The notes beneath the pieces are model-generated. The model had not been told where the DNA came from. It ran no database searches and saw nothing but the letters and a program-made list of their open reading frames with translations. From Yponomeuta sedellus (Eukaryota; Arthropoda; Insecta; Lepidoptera; Yponomeutidae), in contig OW203721.1 of the NCBI GenBank assembly GCA_934045075.1, forward strand, positions 22,320,672 through 22,384,671: a DNA stretch of 64,000 nucleotides, written 5' to 3'. Positions 10,755-22,045 of this stretch are shown piece by piece. The stretch's first letter is position 1, and each line of letters starts with the position of its first letter. Both the position numbers and the translations under genes were made by a program.

Positions 10755-10912
10755 ATTATACTATTTTTATTTTTATTTTTACCCGTGCTAAGGAACAAAT
10801 TTAAAAACCTATTTAGAGGCTAAAAATTTCACCCATGCCGGGATTCGAACCCGCAACCTGGCTATCCGTGCCAGCGCTCTACCAATTGAGCCAATGGGCG
10901 ACTCACGGCATG
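10755..10912 (-). repeat. tRNA-derived SINE, truncated, in tandem with previous copy
   Basis: Begins exactly where the preceding copy ends (TATACTATTTTTATTTTTAT) and keeps the tail and tRNA-like part up to GACTCACGGCAT. Confidence 0.75.
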
Positions 10913-11176
10913 TTCATTGATCAATGTTCATTGACCGAAATATTCACAATAGTTACGAATTACACTCGTAAGATCAGTAATTTAGTAAGTCCTCCACGAT
11001 ACACTATACACGATAACCTGGTGTGCAGACCACAGTAAATTAGATTTGTAGTAAACTCTAACACTAACACATTCATAATACTCGCTTAATACCGATTGTA
11101 TAACCGCGTACCATAAAGACGATGCTGTGATTTTGTGTTTAAAATAAACAATTTGTATTTGTAATTAGGTACGTTT

Positions 11177-11502
11177 GACGCGCTCGTGACCTAGTTGAAC
11201 CGATCACTTGAGTTGAGCATTAACAGGCGCGGTTAGCTGAAGGATGGGTGACCTTCCCGTGACTACCGCTGGTGGCATTTTTCCGAGCGCTTCCGTGCTT
11301 CGCAAGGCACTCTAAGGCGTTAGTGCCGGCTGTCATGTAATGGCAGTCGTTAAGCGAAGTAAGAGGCCTTATGGGCGGCTTGATAACTTCTGACAGGCCC
11401 GCCACTGTCTTACAATCCTCCACCAACCCGGACTGGGCCCCCGTGGTGGAGTATGGCCTATCCTTCCTGCGATGTAGGAAGAGACCAGTGCCCCAGCAGC
11501 GC
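11177..11502 (+). repeat. 5S rRNA-like SINE, near full length
   Basis: Head with a short deletion (GAACCGATCACTTGAGTTGA) and GGATGGGTGACC; body complete; ends at GTGCCCCAGCAG without the last 35 bases. Confidence 0.82.
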
Positions 11503-11873
11503 GATTCGACAGCGCCGCACCCGCACAGCCACAGTTATTCAAATACATCAGCGCTTGAAACATGGAACTGTCACACTATGTAGTTCTATGAAATAGTCCA
11601 GAAGACGCGAACCCGTTGGCAAAAGCTAGTGCACAATATTGCCCTGACGCCAGCTGCTGCTGACGGTAAGCATCGAGATAAAGATATTTCCCCCAACGAA
11701 AGACATCTCAGGGACAATAACAGAGAAGTGAATTCTGAAAGAACTGCCGAGTATTTGCTGACTCAACTTCTTGTGCCCTAATGTATCATACAGGAAAGTA
11801 GGTAGGGACGTAGATGACCATTGATAGGGTGAAAAAACTATAATGGACCGGTTTCTGAATAGAGAATTTCGAG
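11503..11873. other. Unassigned stretch
   Basis: No recognised family. Confidence 0.25.
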
Positions 11874-12165
11874 AAAATTATATCGAGACATACATCTCAA
11901 ATTATATTGTTTCTTATAACTAGGTACATATCGATTTTGTTTCTAGGCACCTAACAGAATAAAATAAAATACCCTTTTATTCGCAAAATTATATCGAGAC
12001 ATACATCACAAAAGGTATTGTTTCTTACAATTCCAAATCGATTTTGTTTCTACATCACATAATAAAATAAAATTAAATTAAATAGCCTTTTATTCACAAA
12101 ACTATATCGAGACATACATCACAAATTTTATTGTTTCTTATAACTACATATCGATTAGTTAGTAA
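11874..12165. repeat. Tandem repeat, about 111-113 bp unit, 2.6 copies
   Basis: AAAA[T/C]TATATCGAGACATAC recurs at 11874, 11985 and 12098, each followed by ATTGTTTCTTA and a CATATCGAT or AAATCGAT block. Spacing is 111 and 113 bases. Units differ mainly by small indels. Confidence 0.85.
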
Positions 12166-12205
12166 TAGTTATATAACTAGCTAATTTACATGACAGTATT
12201 ACTTA

Positions 12206-12450
12206 AGGCTGGCCGCGACCCACCGTTTCTCTTGATCAGGACCGCAAACCGAAATGCACATCTTTCGTATTAAATATTCAACAAGGAGCACACGCGCTGA
12301 CAAATTCTGGACGTAAAATTATATAATCTATCTTTATATCTTTATTATTATTTTGTATTACTTAAGGCTGGCCGCAGACGCACGGTTTCCTGATAAGGAA
12401 TTCAGATTCACAAATCTAAATGCACAACTTTCGTATTAAATAATCAAGGT
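12206..12450. repeat. Direct repeat pair, about 80 bp
   Basis: AAGGCTGGCCGC and the following block ending CTTTCGTATTAAATA occur at 12206-12280 and 12364-12448, separated by about 80 AT-rich bases. Confidence 0.7.
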
Positions 12451-12613
12451 TAGGAAGGAAGGTTAGGCCATACTCCACCACGGGAGCCAAGTCCGGGTTG
12501 GCGGAGGATTGTAAGACAGTGGCGGGCCTTACTATCAAGCCGCCCATAAGGCCTCTGACATGGCTTAACGACAGCCGGCATCAACGGCTTAACGTGCCTT
12601 GCGAAGCACCGAA
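12448..12613 (-). repeat. 5S-SINE fragment
   Basis: Minus-strand copy of the SINE body from GGTTAGGCCATACTCCACCA to TTGCGAAGCACC on the plus strand; head missing. Confidence 0.8.
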
Positions 12614-13107
12614 GAAGTGGTTTGAGACAAAAACACGGCGTCAACGGATTTTTCCACCGGCTTTACGATTAGAAAGGGCGTCTTGAGCGCGTGAAGGCAG
12701 CCCTTGCCACTTATTGGGTCTGACAGCCATTAGGCTTGGAGTCAACACTTTTGATTTTAACAAGGGGCCAACAAGGCCCTCGTAATCCGTTTACGCGACG
12801 CGCGAGAGCCCTTGTGGTGCGAGAGGCGGCGCTTTGTCAAACGTCGCACTCGGCCTGCGTCTCGCCTAAATATTTGTCCGTGATGCGACGATTTGTAGCT
12901 GACAATTCCGGCCCGTAACGGACGTCCCAGGTTAAATAGGGGGGATGAAAAGTAGCCGAAACCGGTGGGCGTGCGTGCAGCGATTGGCGAATGTTGTACA
13001 ATCTTGCGCACAACATAATCGTTTGTCCAGTGGTCCAGCGCCTTGATTATGTAACTGTTCACGTATACATCTGTATACGAATGCGAAACGTTTTCTATAA
13101 TACTACA
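12614..13107. other. Unassigned, relatively GC-rich stretch
   Basis: CpG-richer than its neighbours (ACGCGACGCGCGAGAGCC near 12793). Overlapping short frames on both strands have no recognisable domain. Confidence 0.3.
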
Positions 13108-13329
13108 GTGTGTTTGTTTTTAGAACATACCTCGGGCTCTAGAGTAGGCTTCGGTTTTCGCCAAAAGTACACGAGTGTAATACTACTTCCTGCTCTGTAT
13201 AAAACTTTTCTTCCCTATTTTGAAAAGTTATGTATAGTTATAAATAAAAATACAAAATAAACTTTACCTTCTTGCAATATAATCGGCCTATCCGATAGTA
13301 GCCGAGGTATATGGTAAAAGCTAACAGAC
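13108..13329. mobile_element. MITE (GTCTGTTAG family), copy 1
   Basis: About 222 bp with ends GTGTGTTTGTTTTTAGAACA and, inverted, GTCTGTTAGCTTTTACCATA. Interior includes GGCTCTAGAGTAGGCTTCGG and CTATCCGATAGTAGCCG. A better preserved copy is at 27451-27675. Confidence 0.75.
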
Positions 13330-13880
13330 TATACGTACTTTAAGGTTGACTTCAATAATACTACACGAACGATATTTGATACATGACAGTGATATTGACC
13401 CACATGGTTGAACGATAAAGTCCAGTAGATACCTACTTTGTTTTTGCACATAGATTTACACGTGGAAGGTTGCATAATCAAGGCGCTGGATCAAAACTGG
13501 GATACCTTGTGCTACGGTAACTAGGCACCCAGATTGAGGTCCTTTGTTCAAATCTACGGCGGCCTACGAACCCACTAGCACCGGCATGTTAACTAGTCGT
13601 GATACCGCTCTAGGCCAACGATGCAAAAAGCTAAAGAAGTGAAATAAGTATTTCCGGATGGTGGCTAGTGATGAAGGCGTGAGTTTATGTAGTCCATGTT
13701 GTAGGGGTACTTAATTGAATGACAGTTACTTTGAAATTAAAGTAAAAAAAAAATAAAAAAGAAAAAAACCTCGGCCGGGCTACCGACGTAAGAAAAATAT
13801 CATGCTTAGTTGGATATCATCTACTTGGTTGGAACTTTGTAGTTTAAATATACCGTTGTAGCGTTCGAAACCCTAACGCT
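13330..13880. other. Unassigned stretch
   Basis: Nothing recognised. Confidence 0.25.
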
Positions 13881-13881
13881 G

Positions 13882-14040
13882 AAGCGCTCGTGGCCTAGTC
13901 GAACCGAGTGATAGGAATCACTGGAATCAATCTCTTGACCTAGCAACAACAGGCACGGTCAGGTGCAGGATGGTCGACCGTCCCGTAACTATCGCTAGTG
14001 ACAATTTTTCCGAGCGCTTCCGCGCTTCGCAAGGCATGTT
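13882..14040 (+). repeat. 5S rRNA-like SINE head, 3'-truncated
   Basis: Keeps GAAGCGCTCGTGGCCTAGTC through the C-box region and the first part of the body (CGCTTCGCAAGGCATGTT), then stops. Confidence 0.8.
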
Positions 14041-14081
14041 ACTAATAATCAATATTGTCGACTTTATATAAAACTAGCTGA

Positions 14082-14270
14082 CCCAGCGAACTCCGTACCG
14101 CCTAACAGTCGATTCTTTAATTTTCTTTTTATTTTTCCTCTCCTTAAGAACCATCCTCGTACTTCAAGGAATATTCTAAAAAATGATTTAGCGAAATCGG
14201 TTCAGCTGATCTCGAGATTTGCGCTTACCAACAAATTCAGCGATTCATTTTTATATTATAGGTAATTGGT
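14082..14270 (-). repeat. CTAG-ended repeat, copy 1 (possible Helitron derivative)
   Basis: Plus strand starts ACTAGCTGACCCAGCGAACT and ends GATTCATTTTTATATTATAG. A second copy lies at 50138-50320. Read on the minus strand it ends ...GTCAGCTAG before T. That ending is compatible with Helitron termini, but non-LTR 3' ends of similar appearance exist, so class is uncertain. Confidence 0.6.
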
Positions 14271-14354
14271 TTGCCTATTTTGGAACGTAACTTCATAATT
14301 TTCTTTCGTAATTTTTGCTGAGGGTAGTAAACTAACAATTAATGCTTTCAAAAA

Positions 14355-14470
14355 GACTCCGGTCACCTAAGTCTTCCGGGACCACGGTACTTGCATAAGT
14401 GCCGAAACGTCGGAAAATTGTAAAAATTAAAATCTGTGTAAATACAGTTTTTATTACAATCACTCTGTTC
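14355..14470. repeat. CCGAAACGTCGG repeat fragment
   Basis: GTGCCGAAACGTCGGAAAAT and the following AATTGTAAAAATT block match 18385-18475, and the core recurs near 37395 and 43590. It covers the start of a 118-codon frame at 14399-14755, which I do not consider a gene. Confidence 0.6.
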
Positions 14471-15245
14471 GACGAGCCACGAGCGCTTCAATATAACAAT
14501 AGAAGAGAACGTTTATTTACGTGTACCACATTTGTAGCCTCCGATACAAGTTGTTTATCATCTGGAGTTAATAAACAACTTTTATTCGCACTACTCCCTA
14601 GTCTACCCAATACAAAGATACATAGCTTTTTTGCAAAATACTTTGTAAAATCCGAATCTGAGTATGTAAACAATTACGAACAAAGGCAGAGCAATCCATT
14701 TCGGGTGTTATTTTTATTTGGCTCGCTCGGATTTTCTTTACCATACAGCCAGTAACTTGTTCATACAATGTACGGGATTAAACTCTTTGGTGATTGGAAC
14801 TTTTTCTAGAAAATCCACATTCCAAATTCAAAGCACTTTTCATCGGTAGGGATCATAGAGCTGTTTTGTTTCCTGTTTGCGTGGACTGCCCGCTACCTAA
14901 CAAAGTTATAAATTATTTCTATTTTATACCAATAGCTGCAATGATTTTAAAAAAGGTCTCTCAGGCAACAAGTACTGTTAGCAACAACGATGCAGCGGTG
15001 TTATTCCAAAATTTATATGAATTAGAGGTTAGTTTTATTTTTTTATTTTAGCGAAGTAATATTCTACTATGATGTTTTGTCAAGCCCTTGCGAGCATTAG
15101 AAAATTATGATCTTAGTAGGAAATAAAAAGAATATTCATAAAATGGCATGTTATACAAAAATTAGGGATATTCCAATTATTCGTAATAATTCGAATATTC
15201 CTAATTTTAGAATAGTAAAATAGACGGAGAGGAAGGAAGAAGGAT
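14471..15245. other. Unassigned stretch
   Basis: Includes a short 5S-SINE 5' remnant (GCCACGAGCGCTTCAAT, 14476-14492, minus strand). Open frames have no known motifs. ATTCGAATATTCCTAATT near 15190 forms a short inverted repeat with GGGATATTCCAATTATTCG. Confidence 0.3.
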
Positions 15246-15249
15246 TGAC

Positions 15250-15475
15250 GAAACAAATATATATTGCGAATATGAGTGGAAGGGACGTCCCAGGCGGGCA
15301 TACGTCGACCAAATAGGGGATGTATTAGCAAAGGCGAAGATAAAAGTACCCGGAACCGGCGTTCGTACATGCAACGACTTATGAACGTTGATGAAGCGAA
15401 GGTGATCTGTCAGGATCGTGGCAAGTGGTAGTCTTCTACTCTTTGCCTACCCCTCCGGGATACAATATGTAAAAA
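15250..15475 (+). pseudogene. RTE-like reverse transcriptase C-terminus
   Basis: One frame has GRPRRAYVDQIGDVLAKAK; a second, beginning near 15380, has NVDEAKVICQDRGKW and the LCLP...G block in shifted form. The same C-terminal module, ending VICQDRGKWQSLVSAYPSGI, is intact at 39688-39756. A frame change and a stop after GKW make it non-functional. Confidence 0.7.
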
Positions 15476-15969
15476 TAGACGAATATTACAAGCCTTACTC
15501 GTGCTGAAGCGTCCGAAATCGAGTATTTTCCGCACTGATGGATAAACGCTTTGAGCAAGCAAATGAGTCGCCCGCGCTACCCTACCGCCATCGAACACTC
15601 ACTGACAGAAGACTAACTAGTTTCTGAATTAAGAATAGATGAGACGAATATGGTCAGAGTGGAGTTTTTCTTCCGCTGCCTTTTTCTCATCTGCCCGAAG
15701 GCAGCGGCTTACATTTTACATTGTACATTGACATTAATCAGAATGTAAATTCTTTACGTTGAAATAAATTGATTTGATAGATTGATTGATAATTTCGCTA
15801 AGTAAATAAAAAGTTCTCAGCAAAGACCTACTAAATCTTGCAAAGTGGTTTAGCACGAGAAACGTAGAACGTATTTGTAGGTACATACCGATGTATATTT
15901 TTTTTATTTATTGCACACGAAACATTTTACAAGACATTACATAAGAAATAACATGTACAAAGGCGAGCT
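15476..15969. other. Unassigned stretch
   Basis: Nothing recognised apart from a TTGA-rich run at 15765-15790. Confidence 0.25.
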
Positions 15970-15979
15970 TATCTATCTA

Positions 15980-16039
<60 letters not shown>
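15970..16039. repeat. Microsatellite, TCTA then TA
   Basis: A short TATC run passes into about 28 TA repeats. Confidence 0.95.
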
Positions 16040-16041
<2 letters not shown>

Positions 16042-16566
16042 ATATACATTAAATATTACATTGATTTTTGATGTGTGATGTAAATATAATAGATAATATA
16101 TAACTGACCCATTTTTGCCACGCCTAACCGGTATCATTGCATTGTAACTTATTGTATCATAATAACACCACTGTACACACTTGTCATTTATGGCAAAATA
16201 TATTGATTGATTGAACTTTTCGAAGCCGCTACATCACGGGATAGAGTAGCCACAATGACAGGCGACCTCCGATAGGAGATGGCACCATAAGAAGAAGATC
16301 TAGTAGGTAAGACAGTAAGACGTAAGTCTAAAAAACAGTGGAGTCTAAAACCATTTTAGAAAGGTAGATTGAGAACACTTTAATGTGCTTTAAAAACCAG
16401 CCAAGTACGAATCGAACTTACTTATAGAGAGTTCCGTACCAGTAACGCCATCTTGCGTTCAGTAGTAAAGCTTATATTTATTTAAATTGATATTACAATA
16501 ATAGTATAGTAGTTAGTGAGTCCGACTCGCGCTTATCCGTATTTTATTCTTTGTCGTTAGAATCAT

Positions 16567-16785
16567 ATCACATCACACTTCACACAAATATTATAAAGGC
16601 GAATGTTTGTGAGTATGTATGTTTGTTAATTCTTCACGTCTAAACGGCTGCAATGAAAAATTTGGTATGGAGTTAGCTGACACCCTAGATTAACAAATAG
16701 GCTAGTTTTACTGCGGGATAATATCTTATTCCCATGGGAAAATCGATAAGCTGCGGGTAACACCGCGTGGCACAGCTAGTGTAGA
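16567..16785 (+). repeat. CTAG-ended repeat with 3' hairpin (possible Helitron derivative)
   Basis: Starts near TCACATCACACTTCACACAA, passes GGAGTTAGCTGACACCCTAG, and ends TGCGGGTAACACCGCG then GGCACAGCTAG before T. The GC-rich inverted repeat followed about 8 bases later by CTAG is the arrangement expected at Helitron 3' ends. Copies at 28826-29035 and 56055-56288. Confidence 0.65.
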
Positions 16786-16909
16786 ATAAGTCACGCAATA
16801 CTTAATGCCTGTATGTATTACTCTTCTTACGATAGAGTATAAACAACAAAAAACAGCGCAAAAAAATTTTTGGTGTATGGATTTTATTTTTATTTATGTA
16901 CCAATTACT

Positions 16910-17173
16910 ATGTTTTCTAATTTAAAAACCTATTTAGAGGCTAAAAATTTCACCCATGCCGGGATTCGAACCCGCAACCTCTGGCTATCCGTGCCAGCGC
17001 TCTACCAATTGAGCCAATGGGCGACTCACGGCATCAGTGAAATTTGGAACCTCTTTACACTATTCACTGTATTACGTACAGGCAGCGACATCTGACTTGA
17101 TTTTTAGCCTCTAAATAGGTTTTCAAATTTGTTCCTTAGCACGGGTTAGTGCATTAAAATAAAAATAGTATAA
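16910..17173. repeat. Fold-back tRNA-SINE pair
   Basis: Minus-strand copy at 16918-17097 (B box complement GGGATTCGAACCC), then a plus-strand tail only, 17098-17173 (TTTTTAGCCTCTAAATAGGT to AAAATAAAAATAGTATA). The second copy lost its tRNA-like part. Confidence 0.8.
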
Positions 17174-17182
17174 TTATGTTTT

Positions 17183-17390
17183 CTAAGTTATGTTAATTTG
17201 TGAAGTTATAGTAGCAATATCATCACTCGCCAACCGTGAATGAAAACGCGTCGTGAGGAAATCTCAGGCTGGAGGTGATTGAAGGTGTTTGTCTGAGGTG
17301 TTTGAAATTCCCAATCCACGGTGGGCACGCGTGGTAATTGAGCCAATACTCTCTTTCGGAGAGAAGGTATGTGCCCTGCATTGGAACGTT
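17183..17390 (+). repeat. tRNA-derived SINE (ATGACTTTG family), 5'-truncated
   Basis: Starts in TTCTAAGTTATGTTAATTTG and runs through CGTGAGGAAAT, CAATCCACGGTGGGCACGCG and CTCTCTTTCGGAGAGAAGG to GTGCCCTGCATTGGAACGTT, the RTE-like tail. Confidence 0.7.
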
Positions 17391-18039
17391 TATAGTCTAA
17401 TTCGTCAGGTAGTACGCCGCAATAATATGATGTTCTGTGAAAATTTCAACTTCTTATTAGGCAATTACCGTTCCGAAGACAGACAGCCGAGGCAGAGTAA
17501 TAAAGTCCCCTTTAGCACCCTTCGTTGACGGAACCCTAAAAAGGAATCAATGCTCTGATCTACTGTAAACAAAAGGAGAAACCGGGAGTGGACCCTTCAA
17601 CGAGCAGAGCCAGTTTTATTTTTTTTTGCTTTTGGACTTTATTTCATAGTGATAAGGTTCAGTTTACTGTGGGAGCCATTATGGCTGGTATAATAGGGAG
17701 CTATTATCTGGTGTAGGTAAAGGGCTAAAGTGGTATCAATAAAGCAATCTCACCTCTGAAGTCGTGAAATTCTCTTCGATTCTTGTACTCTAAAACAGGC
17801 GAATAAATTATTTTAATAATTAAAGTCAAAATCGCACAAAACGTAGCTTATACCTAATACCAGAAGTGATCACAAACACAATCAGTTTGAAAGAAATGAC
17901 TTACGTCGACTTGGAAGCTCTTGTAAACATTTAAAAAGCCTTTTTTTTGTACAAGCATGACGTTAAATCAATGATCTACACTTCATCTACACGTCCAGTT
18001 TTACAGTTGATGCGTAATTTGTAGCCTGTTTAGGTCCCA
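17391..18039. other. Unassigned stretch
   Basis: No family or coding signal recognised. Confidence 0.25.
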
Positions 18040-18295
18040 TTTTAGAGCACATGCCTTCTCTCAGAGAGAGTTCGGGCTTAATCACCATGCGTGCCCAACA
18101 CGAATTGGCAATTGCAACCGCCGAGGTATGTACACCTCAGGCACTGAGATTTCCTCACGAAATTTTCTTTGGCCGTAAGCGAGTGGCATTGATAGTACAA
18201 CTTCAGAGAGGGGCGTCATTGAGAAAACGGTGTCATAGGTGCCTGCCGAGATTCAAACCAATAACCTTCCGGATGTGAGGTCGTCACTCTACCGG
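18040..18295 (-). repeat. tRNA-derived SINE (ATGACTTTG family), diverged
   Basis: Minus strand reads from a tRNA-like head (B box complement GAGATTCAAACC near 18250) to the AGAGAAGGCATGTGCTC tail. The middle is interrupted by unrelated bases. Confidence 0.6.
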
Positions 18296-18361
18296 TACGT
18301 TATTACCGCCTAATGAAATGAAAGGAAAGAAAAAGTATTTACAGTCATCCGAGAAAACCGT

Positions 18362-18475
18362 CGGCACTTTTACAGGTTTCGGCACCTGTAAAAGTGCCGA
18401 AACCTCGGAAAATTGTAAAAATATAATAAACGAGTGAAATCCGTACAAAAACAGTTTTAATTATATTTACATTCT
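18362..18475. repeat. CCGAAACNTCGG repeat with perfect hairpin
   Basis: CGGCACTTTTACAGGT (18362-18377) is inverted exactly at 18384-18399 with a 6-base loop. It continues with AACCTCGGAAAATTGTAAAA, shared with 14399 onward. Confidence 0.75.
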
Positions 18476-18476
18476 T

Positions 18477-18783
18477 ATACTATTTTTATCTAACCCGTGC
18501 TAAGGACAAAATGCCGGGATTCGAACCCGCAACCTCTGGCTATGCCAGCGCTCTACCAATTGAGCCAATGGGCGACTCACCGGCATCAGTGAAATTTCGA
18601 ACCTCTTTACACTATTCTCTGTATTACGTACAGGCAGGCCAGATGTCGCTGCCTTGAGACGCTGCCGATGAGTCGCCCATTGGCTCAATTGGTAAAGCGC
18701 TGGCACGGATAGCCAGAGGTTGCGGGTTCGAATCCCGGGATGGGTGAAATTTTTAGCCTCTAAATAGGTTTTTATATTTACAT
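18477..18783. repeat. Fold-back tRNA-SINE pair
   Basis: Minus-strand copy 18477-18633 with an internal deletion between tail and B box, and plus-strand copy 18665-18783 with complete A box (TTGGCTCAATTGGTAAAGCG) and B box (GGTTCGAATCCC). Confidence 0.82.
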
Positions 18784-19109
18784 TCTGTTTGGTGAATGTC
18801 AATGTACAATGTTAGCCGCTGCCTTCGGGCCGTACTCTAGTGATCAAGTCATCAATGATCCAAATATCAAAAAAAATATCGATGAAACACGAACAGCCAG
18901 GTAAAGTCGTTGTCCATTTTCTAAAGCTCGTTTTTACCGGACAGGTTTAGCTCCATTTTATTTCGCGGCGAACGAATGTATGATCGATTTATCTTCAATT
19001 TCAATTCCAGTCTAGGAAAATACACTCGTACCTTTCGATGGAAAATATATTTGTATTCTTCGATAGTAAAGAGACAGGAATGATAAATTGAAAGATTTAT
19101 TGCTTACAC
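18784..19109. other. Unassigned stretch
   Basis: Nothing recognised. Confidence 0.25.
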
Positions 19110-19235
19110 TCCAGACTTACGTGTTTACATACATCAGCGCTTGAAATTGCCGATCGGCGGTGGGCACGCGCGGTCATTAAGCAAGTACTCTCTCTCTTAG
19201 AGAGAAGCCCTGTGCCCCGTCGGTGGGATCTTGTA
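19110..19235 (+). repeat. tRNA-derived SINE (ATGACTTTG family), 3' part
   Basis: Carries CATCAGCGCTTGAAATTGCC, GGTGGGCACGCGCGG, CTCTCTTAGAGAGAAG and the tail GTGCCCCGTCGGTGGGA. Confidence 0.7.
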
Positions 19236-19612
19236 TTTTTTTTTAATTTAAATAATACTCTGTTTTCCACAGACGCTGGCTCCGTGCCTTTTTTCGTTCC
19301 GATTGCTTTTATCTTTTTTTCCCTTTTGTACTCCCTACATCTCTAAAACTACTTATAATTTATTTGCGTACAGATGGTGTTACTATTTACTACTAGCTTA
19401 CTATTTCTTATACTACGCCTTCAGTCTAACTACAGTAATATATATAATATATATTTACGTTTTTGTACGTTGCGGTTTTATTAACATGCTCTTTTTTTCC
19501 TTTCTCTTATTATTATCTTATTAGTAAAGTATAAACAGCGTTGTTTTTTTTGGTTAGTCTAAATCTGCCGCGGTGCTTCCATTTACGTGCGTGGGATCTA
19601 GTTAGGCTGCAT
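19236..19612. other. Unassigned, T-rich stretch
   Basis: The 73-codon frame at 19303-19524 is a by-product of T-rich composition (Phe, Tyr, Leu). Confidence 0.3.
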
Positions 19613-19615
19613 TAA

Positions 19616-19920
19616 TTCAAGCGCTCGTTGCCTAGTCGACCAGAGCGATTGAAATCAGTCGCTTGAGTTAAGCAGGTGGGATCAGTTGCAGGATGGATGA
19701 CCGTTCTGTGACTACCGCTAGTGGCATTTTTTCGAGCACTTCCCCGCTTCGCAAGACTCGTTAAGCCGTTGGTGCCGGCTGTCATGTAATGGCGGACTTC
19801 TGACAGTAAGTCCCGCCACTGTCTTACAATCCTCCATCAACCCGGATTTGGCCCCCGTGGTGGAGGACGGCCTTACGTTCCTGCGATGCAGGAAGGTACC
19901 CGTGCGCCAGAAGTGGGGAA
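19616..19920 (+). repeat. 5S rRNA-like SINE
   Basis: Head with a gap between AGTTAAGCAG and GGTGGGATCAG, C-box region GGATGGATGACCG, body with a deletion after GTCATGTAATGGC, tail to GCCAGAAGTGGGGA. Confidence 0.82.
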
Positions 19921-19944
19921 TTTTAGAAAAAAAATCGAAATATA

Positions 19945-20020
19945 GTAGTTACTACCCACAATAATTGACTGTACTCGCCACTTCAGTCTACCCGAGACCA
20001 CGGGAACTGTAACGCTGCGA
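19945..20020 (+). repeat. CTTCAGTCTACCCGAGACC repeat fragment
   Basis: Matches part of 43520-43590 (CCACAATAAxTGACT, CGCCACTTCAGTCTACCCGA). Confidence 0.6.
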
Positions 20021-20633
20021 TTTGACCCGTTTAATATTCTGTTTATTATTTTATTTATTCTGTTTTAGAATCATCAGTTTGGAGAATCATCAGCTTAAAC
20101 TTTTAATATCACAATAATGTAATCGAGTGATATTGCTTGTTACAGGTAATTATAAAAAACCAAAAACAACATTTGGTCAGCATTTCCAATATGAAGAGGA
20201 GATACTTTCTTAAAGGTAAGTACTTAGTCAGATAATCTGCTGAGCGGTTTTAAATTTACTATGTCTTTCTGCAGCGATGCGACTTTACACATATTTAATT
20301 GTACGTACTTCTGCATTCCTCTGTGTACTTCTTGTGGCTGAAAGATGATGACGAATGATACTTCTTCATCGACTCTTGTATTGCATTGCGCCCCCAATCG
20401 CCCTCATTCCCCTTATAACTTTGCTAAGCGAATGAGTGAGGCTCACATCGTGAGCTTTCTATACGTGTTAACTAACAAGCGTCAGCCACTAACATAGAAT
20501 GTTCAACAATTTTGCACTGAAACTTTGCACTTTTGCGATTTAAAAATCCTCTAAGAAGTGTCGAGAATAAAGGATGAATGATCCAACCTCCTTATCACTC
20601 AATGCGTTTGTCTCAGTTTAATATTAAAGCAAA
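20021..20633. other. Unassigned stretch with a donor-like site
   Basis: A canonical splice-donor-like string (CTTAAAG followed by GTAAGTACTT) lies at about 20209-20225, after an ATG at 20191 that opens only 14 codons. Without a matching acceptor or a known protein this is not called as an exon. Confidence 0.3.
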
Positions 20634-21126
20634 GTTGATGTTGCCAGATACGAAACCTAAAAATGCGGTACCTGTACTTTAAAAAAGCGGATTTTCAGAT
20701 TAAAAAGCGGTTTTTTTAATCATTATATAATATTATATAATACCGATTGTTCTTTGTCCGTTTATAGGTTTTATATGTTTATTCATACTAGGATATCATA
20801 ATTTCTAAATAAGACTGAATATGCACAGATAACCAAGTCAAAAATTTGCGCGCGCCTCTAGCTTTGCTGTTGTGAATGGACTAGAGTACCACTATAATAT
20901 GTGGCCTGCTGCATAGACTACACGCACGCCCGCATGAACGCACAGTGCACTGTCTATATGCATCACGGATTATTGCACCAAACGGAAACCGACTTATCGA
21001 AAGTTGAATGAACATGACATTGAACCAATTTCGAAAAAAGCGGAACCGCGTTAGTAAAAAGCGGAAAGCGGATCCACTATCAGAAAAGCGGAAAAAAGCG
21101 GAAATGCGGTGCATCTGGCAACACGA
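20634..21126 (-). mobile_element. Non-autonomous hAT element, copy 1
   Basis: About 490 bp with inverted ends TGTTGCCAGATACGAAACCT and, on the other strand, TGTTGCCAGATGCACCGCAT. Multiple AAAAGCGG motifs crowd both subterminal regions, as in hAT transposase-binding sites. The copy at 56676-57554 is the same element in the opposite orientation. The outermost bases here are eroded. Confidence 0.82.
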
Positions 21127-21837
21127 AGAATAGTTGCAATTTTCACCACGCTCAAGTGGCGCCATTTCAATTGCCCGCCAAATAACATTAATCTGTTCGC
21201 GCCTCGCGCCATTTGTGCGCGCCATTCCATATATAAAAAAGTTATTGCGACGCGATTATTCGATTGATGAAGTTTGTTTTATTTACCTATTGTGCTGTTT
21301 TCTCGCAATTGTATTGTAAAACGTATGGTGCGGCTTGGTGTTTACAAACTCTTACTATGGTACCCTCGACTTTGTCTTGGGCTTACCGTCTTCTCGTTTA
21401 TAAACATCAACTTATCGCCCCCTAGTATCATAAATAACTACTTCGTTGTCATTGGAGTGAGGAAAGGTCACTAAGTGGCTCGCTTATTCACACTCGCTAC
21501 ACGACCGTCCGGCTCCCGATCCAATGATCGTACTCTGGAATGATCGACTGACGGCCAAATACTGAAACGTCACTCAAATATTTAACAACTGCTTAAATAT
21601 CTAAGTAGTTCTCAAACCCGAATTTCGTATACTCAAACGCTTTTCTTCTTCTTTTCTAAGCATTTGTTAAATCTAAGAGGACCTTAGAATAAGTAAGTAA
21701 GAGTAAGAGTCGACTGACTGACAAATTACAGCTGACAGCTATCAGCATGACATGATAGCCGGTCGGTGTGCGCACAAGACTTTATGATATAAACCCACAT
21801 ACTCGTCAGGTATATTATAGGGCTACATACTTATTTT
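21127..21837. other. Unassigned stretch
   Basis: No family recognised; several short frames without motifs. Confidence 0.25.
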
Positions 21838-22045
21838 CCGGTGCCGGTTGGCATGCAATGGCAGTCGTTAGGCTATGTCAGAGGCCTTATGGGCGGCTTG
21901 ATATCTTCTGACAGTAAGATCCGCCACTGTCTTACAGTTCTCCACCAACCCGGACTTGGCCCCCGTGGTGGAGTATGGACTAACCTTCCTGTTATGCAGA
22001 AAGATACCCGTGCCCCAGCAGTGAGGACATACTTGATATCGATAC
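21838..22045 (+). repeat. 5S-SINE, 5'-truncated
   Basis: Body from GGTGCCGGTTGGCATGCAAT and tail to GAGGACATACTTGATATCGA. Confidence 0.82.

Noticed and set aside
14399..14755. 118-codon open frame as a gene
   Set aside because: Its start is inside a dispersed repeat and no domain or splice context is visible.
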